Assembly: GCA_963920575.1 (NCBI GenBank)
Contig: OY986973.1
Span: forward strand, 10,842,895 to 10,906,894
Source: Narthecium ossifragum
Taxonomy: Eukaryota > Streptophyta > Magnoliopsida > Dioscoreales > Nartheciaceae
DNA length: 64,000 nt
Reading direction: 5' to 3'
Positions 45,822 to 57,198 of this stretch are shown here, one piece after another. The notes below the pieces were generated by a model that ran no database searches, was not told where the DNA came from, and saw only the letters and a program-made list of their open reading frames with translations. Made by a program: the position numbers and the translations under genes. Each line of letters begins with the position of its first letter. Positions within the stretch are counted from its first letter, which is position 1.

Positions 45822-48381
45822 ATGGCTGCTATTAACAGGGTCAACCCTCACAGGGAAGCGTGGCTTGCTTTACCTTCTTCAAAACAAGAAGGTATTTTAT
45901 CTCACTTTGAACTTTAAGTTACTATCATGTGCAACTTTTGAAGTTTATTTTCTACTTTCAGATGAAATTGTACAGGCAGACAATGGGCAAAAAATAAGTG
46001 TTTGGATGTTAGAATGGAGAGACGTGGATCACGCACATGATTGGTACCTCCAACATTCTAAGCATATTGGATTTGGCATTCGATGTCAGAGTGGCCATAA
46101 AGGTAGAGGGTACTGCAACATGGAGGGATAGAACTTGGGTGTGTAGTAAAAAAGGTGTGAAAAAACAAAAGACCGTGGAGGTAAAGTTTGATCGAGCAGA
46201 AACAAGATGCGGATGTGAGACTATGTTTGGTGTTAAACGACAAACAAGCGGGATCTATTGGGCCAACAAGTGGCAAGCAAGACATGATCATCCCTTGTTT
46301 ACACCAACTAAGTCTCAGTTTATCCCTTGTCATAGAATGATAGATGAGTTTTCCAAGATTGGATGTGATGACGCCGAAGCCATTGGCCTACAGCCTAAGC
46401 AAGCTCATGATCTTATGGCTATACAAGCTGGTGTGAGAGAATTGTTGGGGTTCACAAAACAAGACTTGCGGAACTACTTGGTGAATAGAAATGGTCCAAC
46501 AAATGACAATGGAGGTGCCCAAGCTATACTAGATTATTTCGATGACCAACGTGAGCAAAATTCTCTCTTCTTTTTCAAGTCCCAATTGGATCCGTTTGGT
46601 CTTATCACTAATATATTCTGGTCCGACCCCTCCATGCAAGTTGACTACAAGTGTTTTGGGGACTTTGTATCATTTGACACTACATTCCGAACCAATAAGG
46701 CAACAATGCCGCTTGGGGTTTTCGTTGGTTTAAACCATCATAGAAAACAAGTTGTATTTGGTGCATGCTTATTGTATGATGAGACTGCAGACATGTTTAG
46801 GTGGTTGTTTGAGACATTCCTTCATTGCATGAAAGGAAAAATGCCCCAATCCATATTTACAGACCAAGATTCTGCTATGTTAGCTGCTATTCCTACTGTC
46901 CTCACCGAGTCTCAACACTTTTTATGTGTATGGCATATTAATCAAAATGCCATGAAAAACCTCGGGGCTTTATTCGGCAATGCTGACTTCAAGCGGGCTT
47001 GGGATCACTTGTTGTGGAATGGAGATGAGTTGGATTTCGAAGGGAGTTGGGGGAGGATGATAGAGGAACATGGGCTCCACCAGAATGAATGGTTGAAAAG
47101 GACATATAGCTTCCATCATATGTGGGCTCCTTTGTTTGTTCGGGATACTTTTTGTGCAGGTAAAAGAAAAGGCATATATTATTTAATATAGATGGTTCTT
47201 TCTTTATCTACACTTATTCCGTGGATAATAATCTGTTCGGGATACTTTCTTGCAGGTAAAAGAACTACACAGACCAGTGAAAGTTTCAATGCTAGGCTCT
47301 GGTCCTATGTTAAATGCGATCTTAGGTTGGAGCGTTGTTTCCATCATTTCCAAAGGGCGGTCAACGACCTTAGATAGAATGAGTTGGAAGCGGATTTTCA
47401 ACATGCTGGATAAGCTGCCCAAGAAGATTGGCCACGACCCTTTGATCGATGACGCGGCCAAGTTGTACACACCAGCTATGTTTGATGTGTTTCAGAGTGA
47501 GGTTATAAAGGTGCCTTATATAAAGATAGATTCTAGGCAAACTATTGTTGATCGCGAGGAGTATACCCTCCACATATGTACTTCTTTGCACGACTGTAGC
47601 CAGGCCACCAACCATGTTGTAAGTTTTGACTAAACACTATACACTTGCAGCTGCAAGCACTTAACATATGTTGGGGTACTTGGTTGCCACATCATAGGAG
47701 TCATGCGAATGAAAGGATACTTAGGCCAGATTCCATAGCAGTATGTCAAGAAGAGGTGGACTAGGTCCGCTAGGGATGTTTCAGTAGGCATATCAGTGTG
47801 CACTGAGAAAGACGCAAAGCGCCAGGTTGCTATAAAACAACGAAGATTGCTTGCAGAGTACGGCTCAATAGTCACAAGATTTTCATCTGACGAGGCGACT
47901 TGGCCCGAGTTTGATAGGATTCGGGACTTGCTTGTGGACACTATGCAGCGAATGTCTATCAGCAAAGGGGGCGAGTTGGGACGAGCAATGGATGGTCCTT
48001 CAGCATGTTCTAATCTATTAACTCAAGATGGGGAAGATGTGGTCATTACTGGGTTGAAGCAAAGGAAGGCTAAGAACAAGGGAAACAAGAGATTGAAAGG
48101 CATTGTCGAGAAGTTTACAAGGAAGCCAAGAAAGGCCCGTGTACCACCACAACCATCATCACAACCAATAGCACGTCGCCACCTCGATCTATATGATGAT
48201 CCAAAGGTACATGTATTGCACAGCTTTGCTTCATTTTCTAATTATATTAAAGAAATTATTTAACTCTGTACCAATTTCATAATTTTGTGTAGGATGGGCT
48301 TGACGAGGCAGAAGACCCCCACAAGTGGCAATACATGCTACAAGATGAGGTGCATGCCCATTGCTCAAGTGCACCTAGTTG
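45822..48381 (+). pseudogene. FAR1-related sequence (FRS) gene, broken
   Basis: Exon 1 (45822-45891, MAAINRVNPHREAW) and exon 2 (45962-47159) encode a FAR1 DNA-binding domain (HSKHIGFGIR, RTWVCSKKG, RCGC, HDHPL). A MULE-type transposase domain follows (FVSFDTTFRTNKATMPLGVFVGLNHH, FTDQDSAML, CVWHI). After a 96-bp intron come TSESFNARLW, a SWIM-like remnant (GVLGCHII), YVKKRWTRSARD, a basic C-terminal part and a last small exon (48294-48381). FRS proteins are transposase-derived plant transcription factors. Lesions are a frameshift at 46083-46110, TAG at 47375-47377, a frameshift near 47405 and TAG at 47736-47738, and the first SWIM cysteines are lost. It lies inside OSCA intron 1, in the opposite direction, so it probably arrived with a mobile element. 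Confidence 0.85.
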
Positions 48382-49737
48382 ATGATAGAGTTCAAAATTT
48401 ATGGTAATAGACTGCTAAATGGAAGTTGTTTGTATCACAACATTTCATGGTGTTTGTGACTTTCCATCTCTATTCAGCATTCATATGTAGTAATTTCAGA
48501 TTTAGTTAGATTTGTAATTTTGCTTATAGTAAACATTCTATGTCTTTCACTCATGACACATGTTGACACTTTACCCATGACATATATTGGCACTTTAATT
48601 CCAACAATAAGAATACAAGTGCAGCATACACTAGCACTTTACCCACAATATACATTGGCATTTTTCATTTTTCAATCAACTCCATAATTGTCCATATTCA
48701 ATTAAAAAAATCCACAACATACATTGACACTTTATCCATATAGTACAATTGAATAAGTGTACAATATAAGGTCTTGATACCCAAAACATACAAAGAATAC
48801 AAGTACCAATTATTGGCACTTTACCCATAAAGTACAATTGAATAAGTGTACAATATAAAGTCTTGATACCCAAAACATACAAAGAATACAAGTACCAGTT
48901 TAACTGGTTTAACACTCATGAGACTACAAATCCAAACATGGTATCTCTCTTTGATAGCACCATTCCTCTCTCTGTAACATACATGAAAAGAAGACAACAC
49001 CATTCCTCTCTTTGTAACATACATGAAAAGAAGACAAGCATCATTCTGGCCTATTCTTTTGTTGCTACTGCTCATCACAATCAAAAGTTGAGTTCGAGGA
49101 TGGACACTAGCATTTATCAGCTCCAATGATCCTTTAATCTCTTGAATGTGGCCAAGACATCCTGTCCAGAAGAATGAATTGGTGTTTAGAGATCTGTAAA
49201 AACATTACATATGTAACAGCATAGTTCACACAACATAGTTCACACAATGAACCATCTGACAATAAACATAGAAATAGGTAGAAATAGACGAGATTGAGGA
49301 GAAGAGATAGATCCCTATGTTTGATCTCAGTTGAGGAATCCGGGAATTAGAGAATGGATGGTCGCGGGCTCCAAGGGAAAGGATGAGACCAGGGAAGGAG
49401 AGTCTGGCGAGGGAGGCGGAGGCTCTCGACGTCTAGCAAAGAAGGCGATGAGGAGGCGACGGGAGTCTGGCGAGGGAGGGAGTCCGAGAGGAGGGGAGCG
49501 AGGGTCGGGATTCTGGGAGAGGGGAAGAGAGGGCGGTGGGCTCAAGGGAAAGAGAGAGTGATGGGTGGGATCCTGGGCGAGGCTTTCCTAGGCTAGAGTT
49601 GTTGAAGTGCGGTGGGCTCGAGGTTGTCCTAATCCGGCAACGGGGGAGATGGGGCAACGCGAGAGAGGAATTGCCAGCCACGACGGGGAGGAGATGATGG
49701 GGCGGCGACGATGACGAGGAGATCTGCGGCGGCAAGG
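48382..49737. other. No gene; short tandem duplications
   Basis: CACTTTA(C/T)CCATA.AGTACAATTGAATAAGTG... is repeated with a 90-bp period (48728 and 48818). CACCATTCCTCTCT.TGTAACATACATG... is repeated with a 41-bp period (48958 and 48999). From about 49330 the sequence becomes purine- and GC-rich. I see no coding motif. Confidence 0.6.
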
Positions 49738-50000
49738 AGATATGGGCTCTTCCACGAGATGCGGGGCGTCGATGGGGGAGGAGATCTGGGGCGGCGAGGA
49801 GATCTGGGGCGTCGACGGGGAGGAGATCTGGGGCGGCGGCCGGCGAGATGCGGGGCGTCGAAGGGGAGGGGATCTGGGGCGGCGGCCGGCGAGATGTGAG
49901 GATCTGGGGTGGCGGCCGGCGAGATGCGGGGCGTCGACGGGGAGGGGATCTGGGGCGTCGACGGGGAGGGGATCTGGGGCGGCGGCCGGCGAGATGCGGG
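49738..50000. repeat. GC-rich minisatellite
   Basis: Reiterated words GAGATCTGGGGCGGCGGCCGGCGAGATGCGGGGCGTCGACGGGGAG in shuffled order, with unit lengths of about 25-50 bp. Long frames here on both strands come from this repeat. Confidence 0.9.
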
Positions 50001-50034
50001 GCAGTGTGAGAGAGAGGGAGGAGAAGTGGGGCAA

Positions 50035-50035
50035 C

Positions 50036-50082
<47 letters not shown>
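50035..50082. repeat. (GA)n microsatellite
   Basis: GA dinucleotides, about 22 units, followed by GGGAGGGAGGAG. Confidence 0.95.
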
Positions 50083-50088
<6 letters not shown>

Positions 50089-50310
50089 AGGAGAAGGCTG
50101 AGATGGGGTAACGTGACATAGAGGAGGAGATATCTATTAATCTATGGGTTTTTTAGCCAGCTCAGCCTCAGTCGTGGCTTAAAATGGGCTTATGTAAGCT
50201 ATTAATGATGTGGCTTGATGTGCACCCTTGGATGAAATTGGAGTCATCTTGACCGTAGGGAGGATGGTAGAACATAAATAGATGGTAGGACCTAAACAGA
50301 ACCCGGTAAG

Positions 50311-50820
50311 GAGTTGTTCTTGGGGTCTAATCACTAGTTTTTTTAGCTTAGAGAACTCTGCTTCTGAAGTTTAAGAGGGCTCAGTAAAATGGCCACTTCA
50401 AACTAAGCCCATAAGATACAACCCTTGATTAGCTCGAATGGTTAGTATGCCGTGGTGGTAATGAGTTGTTCTTGGGTCTAATCACTAGTTTTTTTAGCTT
50501 AGAGAACTCTGCTTAAGTTCAAGAGGGCTCAGTAAAATGGCCACTTCAAACTAATCCCATAAGATACAGCCCTTGATTAGCTCGAATGGTTAGTATGCCG
50601 TGGTGGTAATGAGTTGTTCTTGGGGTCTAATCCCTAAGCCCCCAAATTTGTTGAAAATGCAGGGCACTTTTTCCTAAGCCAGGTAAAAGGTTTAACTAAT
50701 AAAAAAGGACACGGCATCACTGGTTTTTTTAGCTCAAGAACTCTGCTTTTGCAGTTCAAGGGGGACCGGCAAAATGACCACTTCAAATTAAGTCCATAAG
50801 ATGGCACTAAAACCGCCTTT
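50311..50820. repeat. Three tandem repeats of about 150 bp
   Basis: GAGTTGTTCTTGGG.TCTAATC starts at 50311, 50463 and 50611 (periods 152 and 148). The first two units match closely through TTAGTATGCCGTGGTGGTAAT; the third is diverged after about 30 bases and resumes at TTTTTTTAGCTCAAGAACTCTGC. Confidence 0.88.
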
Positions 50821-51514
50821 TTTAATACCTTTTTGATATTCTTTCTTATCCGTATGGGTACACAGCATCCTCAAAGTATGACACACAATGAACACTGCAG
50901 TATCATAAAGATAAAAGCCTAGTCTTCTTCATTTGGAGCAAAATAAATTATTGCTTAAACAGAATAAGACGAGAGTAGAAGCAAGTGATACCAACATTCC
51001 ACCACTTTTTTAACGTTCTTTCAGGCGTAGCCATTCACTACTTTGTTCGGACAACGTTTTAACAACTTATTCCTGATCTGACAGGCATCTACGGTCTATA
51101 AGAACTAAACATTGCACATTGCAAGAAATCAATTAGCAGATAATGGAATAGATATTAGTCTGAAATCAAGTAAGACATACCCAATCAACTAAATCCTCAA
51201 ATAAACAGCAGAATCAAGTCCTGCATGGTCAATTAGTTCATGCTCGGGCATTTTAAGCGCCTCCGGCATCCACTGGAGAAACTTCACATATGATCTGTAA
51301 TCTAAATTGACATACTTCTGCACAAGCCCAGAGCTTGTAGCGCTACTTCTTACACCTTTGAGATACCATTTTGGAAAGTAAACTCTGTCGAAGATCGGCT
51401 GTAGTCGTAGAAAAGCAAATACAAGGAAGAAGAAACCAACAACACTAAGTATGTTAAATCCTGCTGAAACCCCAATGTCACCAAGACTAGCCCCATACTG
51501 CCCTTTAAAGGACA

Positions 51515-51936
51515 TGCAATACAATCCACCCTTCAAATTTGGATCCTGTAAGTACGTGAAGAAAAAGATTAGATATTATAGTCTAAAACATAGGAGAAAA
51601 AGACCTCATTCCGATGCACTCTGAAAGATCAAAAGGAACGATCATCGTCATGAAAAATGATTTAATGTATTCATCAGAACACTCCTCTATGTCCTGAAAC
51701 TAAATTGTTAATGTATTAGAACATGGCAATTGGAGGACGTGCAATACAAACTACCCTTCAAATTTGGATCGTTTGAGTACGTGAAGAAAAAACATGAGAT
51801 GTTATAGTCTAAAACAAAAGTGAAAAGGATCTTCATTCCAATGCACTCTGGAAGCTCAAAAGGAAATGATCATCATCGTGAAAAATGATTCAAATGTATT
51901 AATCAAAACACTCCTCTATGTCCTCAAACTATATTG
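51515..51936. repeat. Direct duplication just upstream of OSCA exon 1
   Basis: GGAC(A/G)TGCAATACAA.C.ACCCTTCAAATTTGGATC... is repeated at about 51511-51710 and 51736-51936 with many substitutions. The unit includes the OSCA exon 1 start region (complement of GGACATGC). Confidence 0.8.
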
Positions 51937-53930
51937 TACTCATGATTGCAGTCAAAGTGGACTCAGTACATCGCTCAGAGGAGGAGGTTGAGATATATTC
52001 TACGGATAATGTGGAGAGTACCCATAATTTTGATTGACTTTAGTTTTAATAGGGTATGAAAAGGCGGATGAGGACTTAGTGGTATTACTCTGCCCTAAAA
52101 AGGTTCTTGAATGTGATGGTGTCCAACTAAAGTTAGGATGATTTCTCCAACCTGGGTCATAGGCATTGGAATAAGGATTGTGTTGAGATTTAGAGAAGCC
52201 ATATGTTGCATTGATGTGTTCCTGAATAAATTCAGTGAAGTTGGGGGCCAAGTGACAGTCAGTGATATGATGTTGAGGACTAGAACAGAGGGCACATGCC
52301 TCAGGTGGAGTCTGAAATGTTGTATGAGCAAAAAAGATTGGCCAGCTTCAATTCGGCTTATCTTTTTAGTTAGGAAGGCTACTTGTGTGGAGAGACTTTG
52401 AAGTTCAAGTATTTCATGAATTCCCTGAGAATTACGAACAGTGGTAGGACGATTCCTATAAATTGAGGCATTATGTTGTGAGTTCTCACCAAGATTATTA
52501 TACATCTCCCACAGCTCAATTCAAGAAATACTAAGAACAACAACCCCGCAGTAAGCCTCGAGCATAGTTTCTATCTCGATCATTGAGACCATTATAGAAT
52601 GAATGGACTAGCTGTCATTCAGGTACCTCATGATGAGGACATCCTCTTAAAAGGTCATTGAATCTTTCCCAAGTCTCATGAAAAAACTCATCCTCGTTTT
52701 GCTTAAAAGAGATAATCATGGTAAGATAATTTTGGGTTTTGATGATCGGAAAGTATTTCTTAAGAAAGGCATCCTGAAGTTGGTCCCATGTCGAAATCGA
52801 ATTTGGCGTTAGGTTTTGAAGTCAATGTTTAGCTTTATCTTTCAATGAGAAGGGAAAAAAACTTTAATCTAAAGGTATCATTGTTAAAGTGCTCAAGTTT
52901 AAACATGGAAAGAATTTCAAAGAAGTTGGCTACATGTCCATAAGGATCCTCATTCTCACGCCCAGAAAAAGATGGAAACGCTATAATCCAATTGGGTTTA
53001 ATCTCATAGTGTGTGACAGTAAAGACAGGTGGCTTAATACATGAGGCATAAGTGTAAGGTCCAGGCAGAAAGTGATTCTTAATAGTGACTTCTCTATTGT
53101 TATTGTGGTTCCCATTTCCCCCACCGTTTCCATTATTATTTCCTGCAGCTAAGGCCATTGTGTAGAAAGAATCAAGAGGTAAATCAAGGATTTCAAGTTT
53201 AGGGCCAAAAGGTGTCAAAGGAAAACCCAGGGCCCTTCTACCTTGCATACAGGTTTATGCACACCCCAGAAAGAAAAAGAAAAAAAAACAGAAGTTTCGG
53301 AGGAGAGTAGAAAACCCGGAATACTACAGCAAAAATGAAATGTTGCAGGTTAGAAGACATACCTGAGTGGCACGTGGCCGATTGATCGGTTTCCAGACGA
53401 TGGATCGGTGGTTTGGCCAATCGATCGTTCGTCACAGCAACGCAAGCAAACTGCACAGTTCCGACCGGTCGGATTCAGGTCCGACCGATCGCTCCAGGCG
53501 GCGAGTAGGCTTCTCCTTCCAAGAAAAATTCTGATTTAATGTTGTCAAAATTCCAGAAAATGTCAAATAAATCCTAAAAAGTGTAAAACGAAGAAAGTGA
53601 AAAATAAGAAAGATAAAAATCTAACTAGGCAAAGAAACAGAGTCAAAAGAAAATCAAGCAATCAACCGTCGAAATTTCCCCGGCAACGGCGCCAAAAATT
53701 GATCCCTCATAATATGGTGTCATTAAATCGTACGCAAAACTCAATTTAGAAATTTATATCCTTATTCAATCACTACACTACTAGGTAGAATAGCGGTGAA
53801 GTCCGGAGTCGAATCACAGGGAATTTACCAGGAAAAATTGAAATCAATTCTCAAAACCCTAAACCTAAACAAAAGAAGTAATGATAGATTTGAATTAACT
53901 AAAGGTATCTAAGAAAGCAATTAAAATGAT
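51937..53930 (-). mobile_element. Truncated Athila-type gag element (5' LTR piece, primer site, decayed gag)
   Basis: This reads right to left. The 5' LTR starts TGATCCCTCATAATATGGTGTC at 53700 and is broken after about 230 bases. A primer site, TGGCGCCGTTGCCGGGGA (complement of about 53677-53694), lies beside it. A gag follows, starting MQGRRALGFPLTPF at 53248, with FLPGPYTYASC, HYEIKPNWI and GRENEDPYGH. Later gag pieces (52505-52000) hold NSQGIHEILELQSLS and NPYSN.YDPGWRNHPNFSW. Stops and frame changes are frequent. It is homologous to the complete element at 28216-37376 and ends abruptly at 51937. Confidence 0.85.
53380..53490. repeat. GATC-palindrome cluster in the truncated Athila-type leader
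   Basis: GATTGATC (53380), GATGGATC (about 53399) and AATCGATC (about 53419) are spaced about 20 bp, then CCGACCGGTCGG and CCGACCGATCG. The place is the same as the 35669 cluster of the complete copy. Confidence 0.75.
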
Positions 53931-54564
53931 ACGAGTCGATCCGACTCGACCAACTGGACCCGAACAGAGAAGAGGAACCAAACTGGTTCAGCCTCTTTCC
54001 TAGTTTGACTTGGACTTCCCTAGTTCAAACTAGAGTATTTAATTAGGATTTATCATTAGTCTTTTATATTTAATTGAGTCCTATTTGATATTTAATTGTT
54101 ATGAATTAATTAAGAGTCCATTTGAGTTAGGAAGTTGAGTTGAGTCTGATAGTCATATTACTTGCTAATTGAGCAAGGGGGTTTCCTAGTTGGATTAGGA
54201 CTCTGTCAAGGTCTCTATAAAAGGACCTCATTAGTTTGTATTATGATGATGAATGAAGAATAGAATTATTAAGAATAGTTGATAGAATATCATAGGAGTA
54301 GAATATCATAGGAGTAGATGTAATGTAGATTCCACCCGAAATCCACCATAGATCCACCTTCCTCCCCGTCGGTCATCTTCTCCGCAGCCGGCATCGCCTT
54401 CACCATCATCTTCCTTCTCCACGGCACTTTCTCTCTCCGCCACGTCAGCGACCCCTCGCCACGTCAATGCCACGTCACCATTACTGTTCATCGTCTTCTT
54501 CCCTTCTCTCCAGTGCTGCAACCCTAGCCTACTTCCGTCCAGCCTCTCCGGCCACCCCCGTCGC
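53931..54564 (+). other. LTR-like segment with TATA box, interrupted by the Tekay element
   Basis: AT-rich sequence followed by TCTATAAAAGGACC (about 54210), then an AT-rich part with an 18-bp tandem duplication (GAATATCATAGGAGTA, about 54286-54318). Pyrimidine-rich sequence with CCACGTCA words follows. This is the architecture of an LTR promoter and leader. I cannot assign its family or left end. The right end is cut by the element at 54565. Confidence 0.35.
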
Positions 54565-54566
54565 CA

Positions 54567-56994
54567 TGAGGACCTGCCCCTCTACCCCTGTGGCTCGCTG
54601 TAGACCGCAAGGGCAATTTGGTAAATTGCACCTTGTTGGTTTGTTTCACACCCGCGTGTGCACACACTGGCCTTGTCTGTGTTCGTGTTTGTTTAGAATG
54701 GCTAGGTGAACCTGAGATCGGAAGATCTGAGTTTGGGCTTGTGTTTTAGCCCAAGTTTGCCTTTCTGAGTAAAGGAGATCGATCTGGATGGCTAGGGAGA
54801 TCGATCTGGCCCTTTTTGCAAAGAAGATCGATCTGGATTTCAAGGAGATCGATCTCGATTGCAAAGGAGATCGATCTCACATGCCCTGGAGATCGATCAT
54901 GATCGAGTCGGTGGGTTTTCTCTTTCGCGAGGACGGCCGTCGGCCGTCGCTCTCCCCTGTCAGGGAGAGAAGTCTTCTCCTCCCTTTTCCCCAGCTTTTT
55001 CCCGTTTTCCCGGCCTTTCCCCAGGCTTTCCCCTCCTTTTCTTCCCCTCCTCTTCCTCCTTCTCCTTCTCTTCTTCTTCCCTCCTTCTCTCTTTCCCGCG
55101 GTGCTCTGTTTCTTCCCTTACCGCCGGCGAGCTTCTTTCCCTCCGTTCTCCCTCCTCCGGCCACCAAATTGGGTGTTCTTTGGCTCGTTGGATTCGTGAC
55201 AACAAGAGGAAGGCTCCTGGTGTGGTTTGGCAGCTTGTTGGCGATCAAATCGTGGGGAATCAGCCGAGGAAAGCGCAACTAGGTAGGGTTATACCTACTG
55301 ATGTTCTTTTTGGGTTTTCTTGAGATCCAGCCGTTGGATCTTGTTGATCCTTGCTTTGTTGGTTTCCTTATTCCTTGTAGAATAACTGATTTAAGTTTCA
55401 TGTTAATCAGTTGGGATTTGAGTAGGTTTTATGCAAGATTAGTCTCGGATTTCTGGTTTTCTGCTGTTCTTGAGAAACATCCGGCTTGCGGCGAGTTTTC
55501 CGGCCGGCTAATACATGATCTTGGCTTTGCATAAACATAAGAGTTGTAGAACTATTCGTTAGCTTTCCATTCCATCTTGCTTCGTACTTTTCCGATTTAT
55601 GTACGAGTTCTTATGATTTGTTTGCTGGAGGGCTGCGTTGCAGCAATTAAAGGGTAAGTTGGTTTAATCAGCGACTTTTGATTAATGTTTCCCGTTAATC
55701 CAACCGTTGGATGTTTATGAAATTTGGATATGATGATCCTGGTATATACACCTACTGGTGGATAAGTTGGATCTTGAATCCGACGTCGTTTGGTTGTCGG
55801 ATCGACGGGATCAATTAGCCCCTAAGTAGAGGCTTTGGGTGTTTTTGAATATAATATTATATTTCGGAATATAATATTATATTGTGTTTTGTACATCATC
55901 GTTTTCGGGGTTGCTTCCCGTTGCAGGAGTCCGCGGTTGACGGTCGCGGTACCGTCGAAATGCCGGGACCCGCTGCGGATCGGCTGGCAGCGGTTTGTAG
56001 TACCGCTGCAGCGATCCAGTAGACTTTTATGATGCCTAACATACTGCTGCATGCCTTTCTTATTATCTGTGTATGTCATAGCATGCATCGTTGTTGTGTG
56101 CATTAGTTGCATTGGTTAGGGCGTGGGTGATCCTTGGGTCGCCGTCCCGAGGCTGGAAGCTCGGACTTAGCCCTAGAACCGGGGTTGGGCTGTTAGGACC
56201 CGGTTGAATTGTGATGTCCAGTCGATCCGATGATAGGCTTAGAGGACTGGTACACATGATGTTTGATGATTGTAGAGGTCGTGTCGGCCTCGAGTCGGAT
56301 CCGAGGTGTAGCCGGTGTCCGGCTTTTCTTAAAACTCTTGAGTAGAGGTTTTGCCTACTCAGTGGTGTCTCTTCCCACCAAACAGTGTTCAGTGTCCTGT
56401 TGAGAGTTAGCAGTGTCGTTTCCTGCTACTGAGTGTGACCTGACATGTGACTAGCTCGGCTGGAAGACCATGATCGTGGGCCTCAGGGACACGCGGTGGG
56501 GTTATGGGACCCCTGTATACACCCAGATTCCACTTGATGACGACACTGTTGCGTTTCCCTCTTCCTTCTGTGTGTCGTAGTGTAGATCCCTACTGAGCTT
56601 AGTGCTCACACCTACCCGGGCTGCGTTTTGCAGGTGCAGGCGTCAGTTCTTCCTCTGTGGCCCCTACCGGGCAGTTGGACGGTGGTGCGGCGGTGCCTGG
56701 TGGCTTTTGAGAGGTGGCAATATTTACCGCTTTTACCCTTATGTTAGATAATCTCCTACGGGAGTAATATTGTATTTAAACTTCCCCTCTCCGAGATTTT
56801 ATATAAATAAATACTTGAGTTTTAATCTGAGATCCGAGGTTTTGCCTTTTGATATTGTTTTAATTGGGGGCTTTGATGAATTGCTAGGGAGACCAATAGG
56901 TTAGAGGGAATCCTCGTCGTTCTTTTTCCGCGTTGGTTAGGTTCCGGTTCGCGTCGCCCGGCCCGGTTGGGCTTTCGCGGGTCGGGGCGCGACA
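54567..56994 (+). repeat. 5' LTR of the Tekay element (2,428 bp)
   Basis: It starts TGAGGACCTG and ends GGTCGGGGCGCGACA. The related copies at 5637, 742 and 61921 begin TGTGAGGACC, but here the preceding two bases are CA, so the first TG has been altered or lost. It includes a cytosine-rich block (54970-55140) and a duplicated AATATAATATTATAT stretch (about 55848-55881). Confidence 0.93.
54777..54898. repeat. GATCGATC array in the 5' LTR
   Basis: Exact GATCGATC starts at 54777, 54799, 54826, 54847, 54869 and 54891 (spacing 22, 27, 21, 22, 22), mostly as AGATCGATCT. Confidence 0.95.
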
Positions 56995-56997
56995 GCT

Positions 56998-57009
56998 TGG
57001 TATCAGAGC
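56998..57009 (+). other. Primer-binding site, initiator tRNA-Met
   Basis: TGGTATCAGAGC three bases after the LTR end is complementary to the 3' end of plant initiator tRNA-Met, the usual primer of chromoviruses. Confidence 0.95.
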
Positions 57010-57198
57010 ATAGGTTGTAGATCCCAGGGTTTAGGATCAGGATTCGGTTGAGATTGAGCGTGGAATGGGTTAGTTCTATGTCTAGAACATCCGTGCATGC
57101 TCCTTTTGATGTGTTGTGCTTTTCCGCTTTCTGTTTGTGTTGCCTTGTTCTGGCGGCTTCTTACAAGTGAACGCTCGTTGTCGTTGGTGATTGCACAG

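Larger units (their letters stand above)
22602..51515 (-). pseudogene. OSCA/CSC1-like osmosensitive channel gene, exons 1-3 only, with nonsense codon
   Basis: Exon 1 (51515-51181) encodes LGDIGVSAGFNIL, a membrane segment, RVYFPKWYLKG, FLQWMPEALKMPE and IDHAGLDSAVYLRI. Exon 2 (45472-45326) reads LKIFVPMTLLAFAVLVPVNW. Exon 3 (22737-22602) reads FWTHFVMAYVFTFWTCYVL and FASEKRCPDQFT. Phases agree at both junctions. These are the N-terminal membrane and first cytosolic segments of OSCA/CSC1 hyperosmolality-gated calcium channels. Exon 1 carries TAG (51191-51189) where the family has Tyr in YLRIYLLG, and the normal ATGGC start reads ATGGGGC, leaving only an upstream in-frame ATG. The remaining exons (about 600 residues of the protein) are not found down to position 1. 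Intron 1 is 5.7 kb and intron 2 about 22.6 kb, both filled by transposons. I judge this a relic; a single wrong base in exon 1 would not explain the missing exons. Confidence 0.85.

Noticed and set aside
49433..50119. Long minus-strand frame (228 codons) and plus-strand frames
   Set aside because: These are products of the GC-rich minisatellite and the GA microsatellite.
54788..55323. Two overlapping frames of more than 150 codons in the LTR (and again at 62144)
   Set aside because: They lie wholly inside the LTR and are created by the GATCGATC array and a pyrimidine-rich block. No domain is present.
56995..57012. tRNA-like sequence
   Set aside because: It is only the 12-base primer-binding site. 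No tRNA gene was found in the window.
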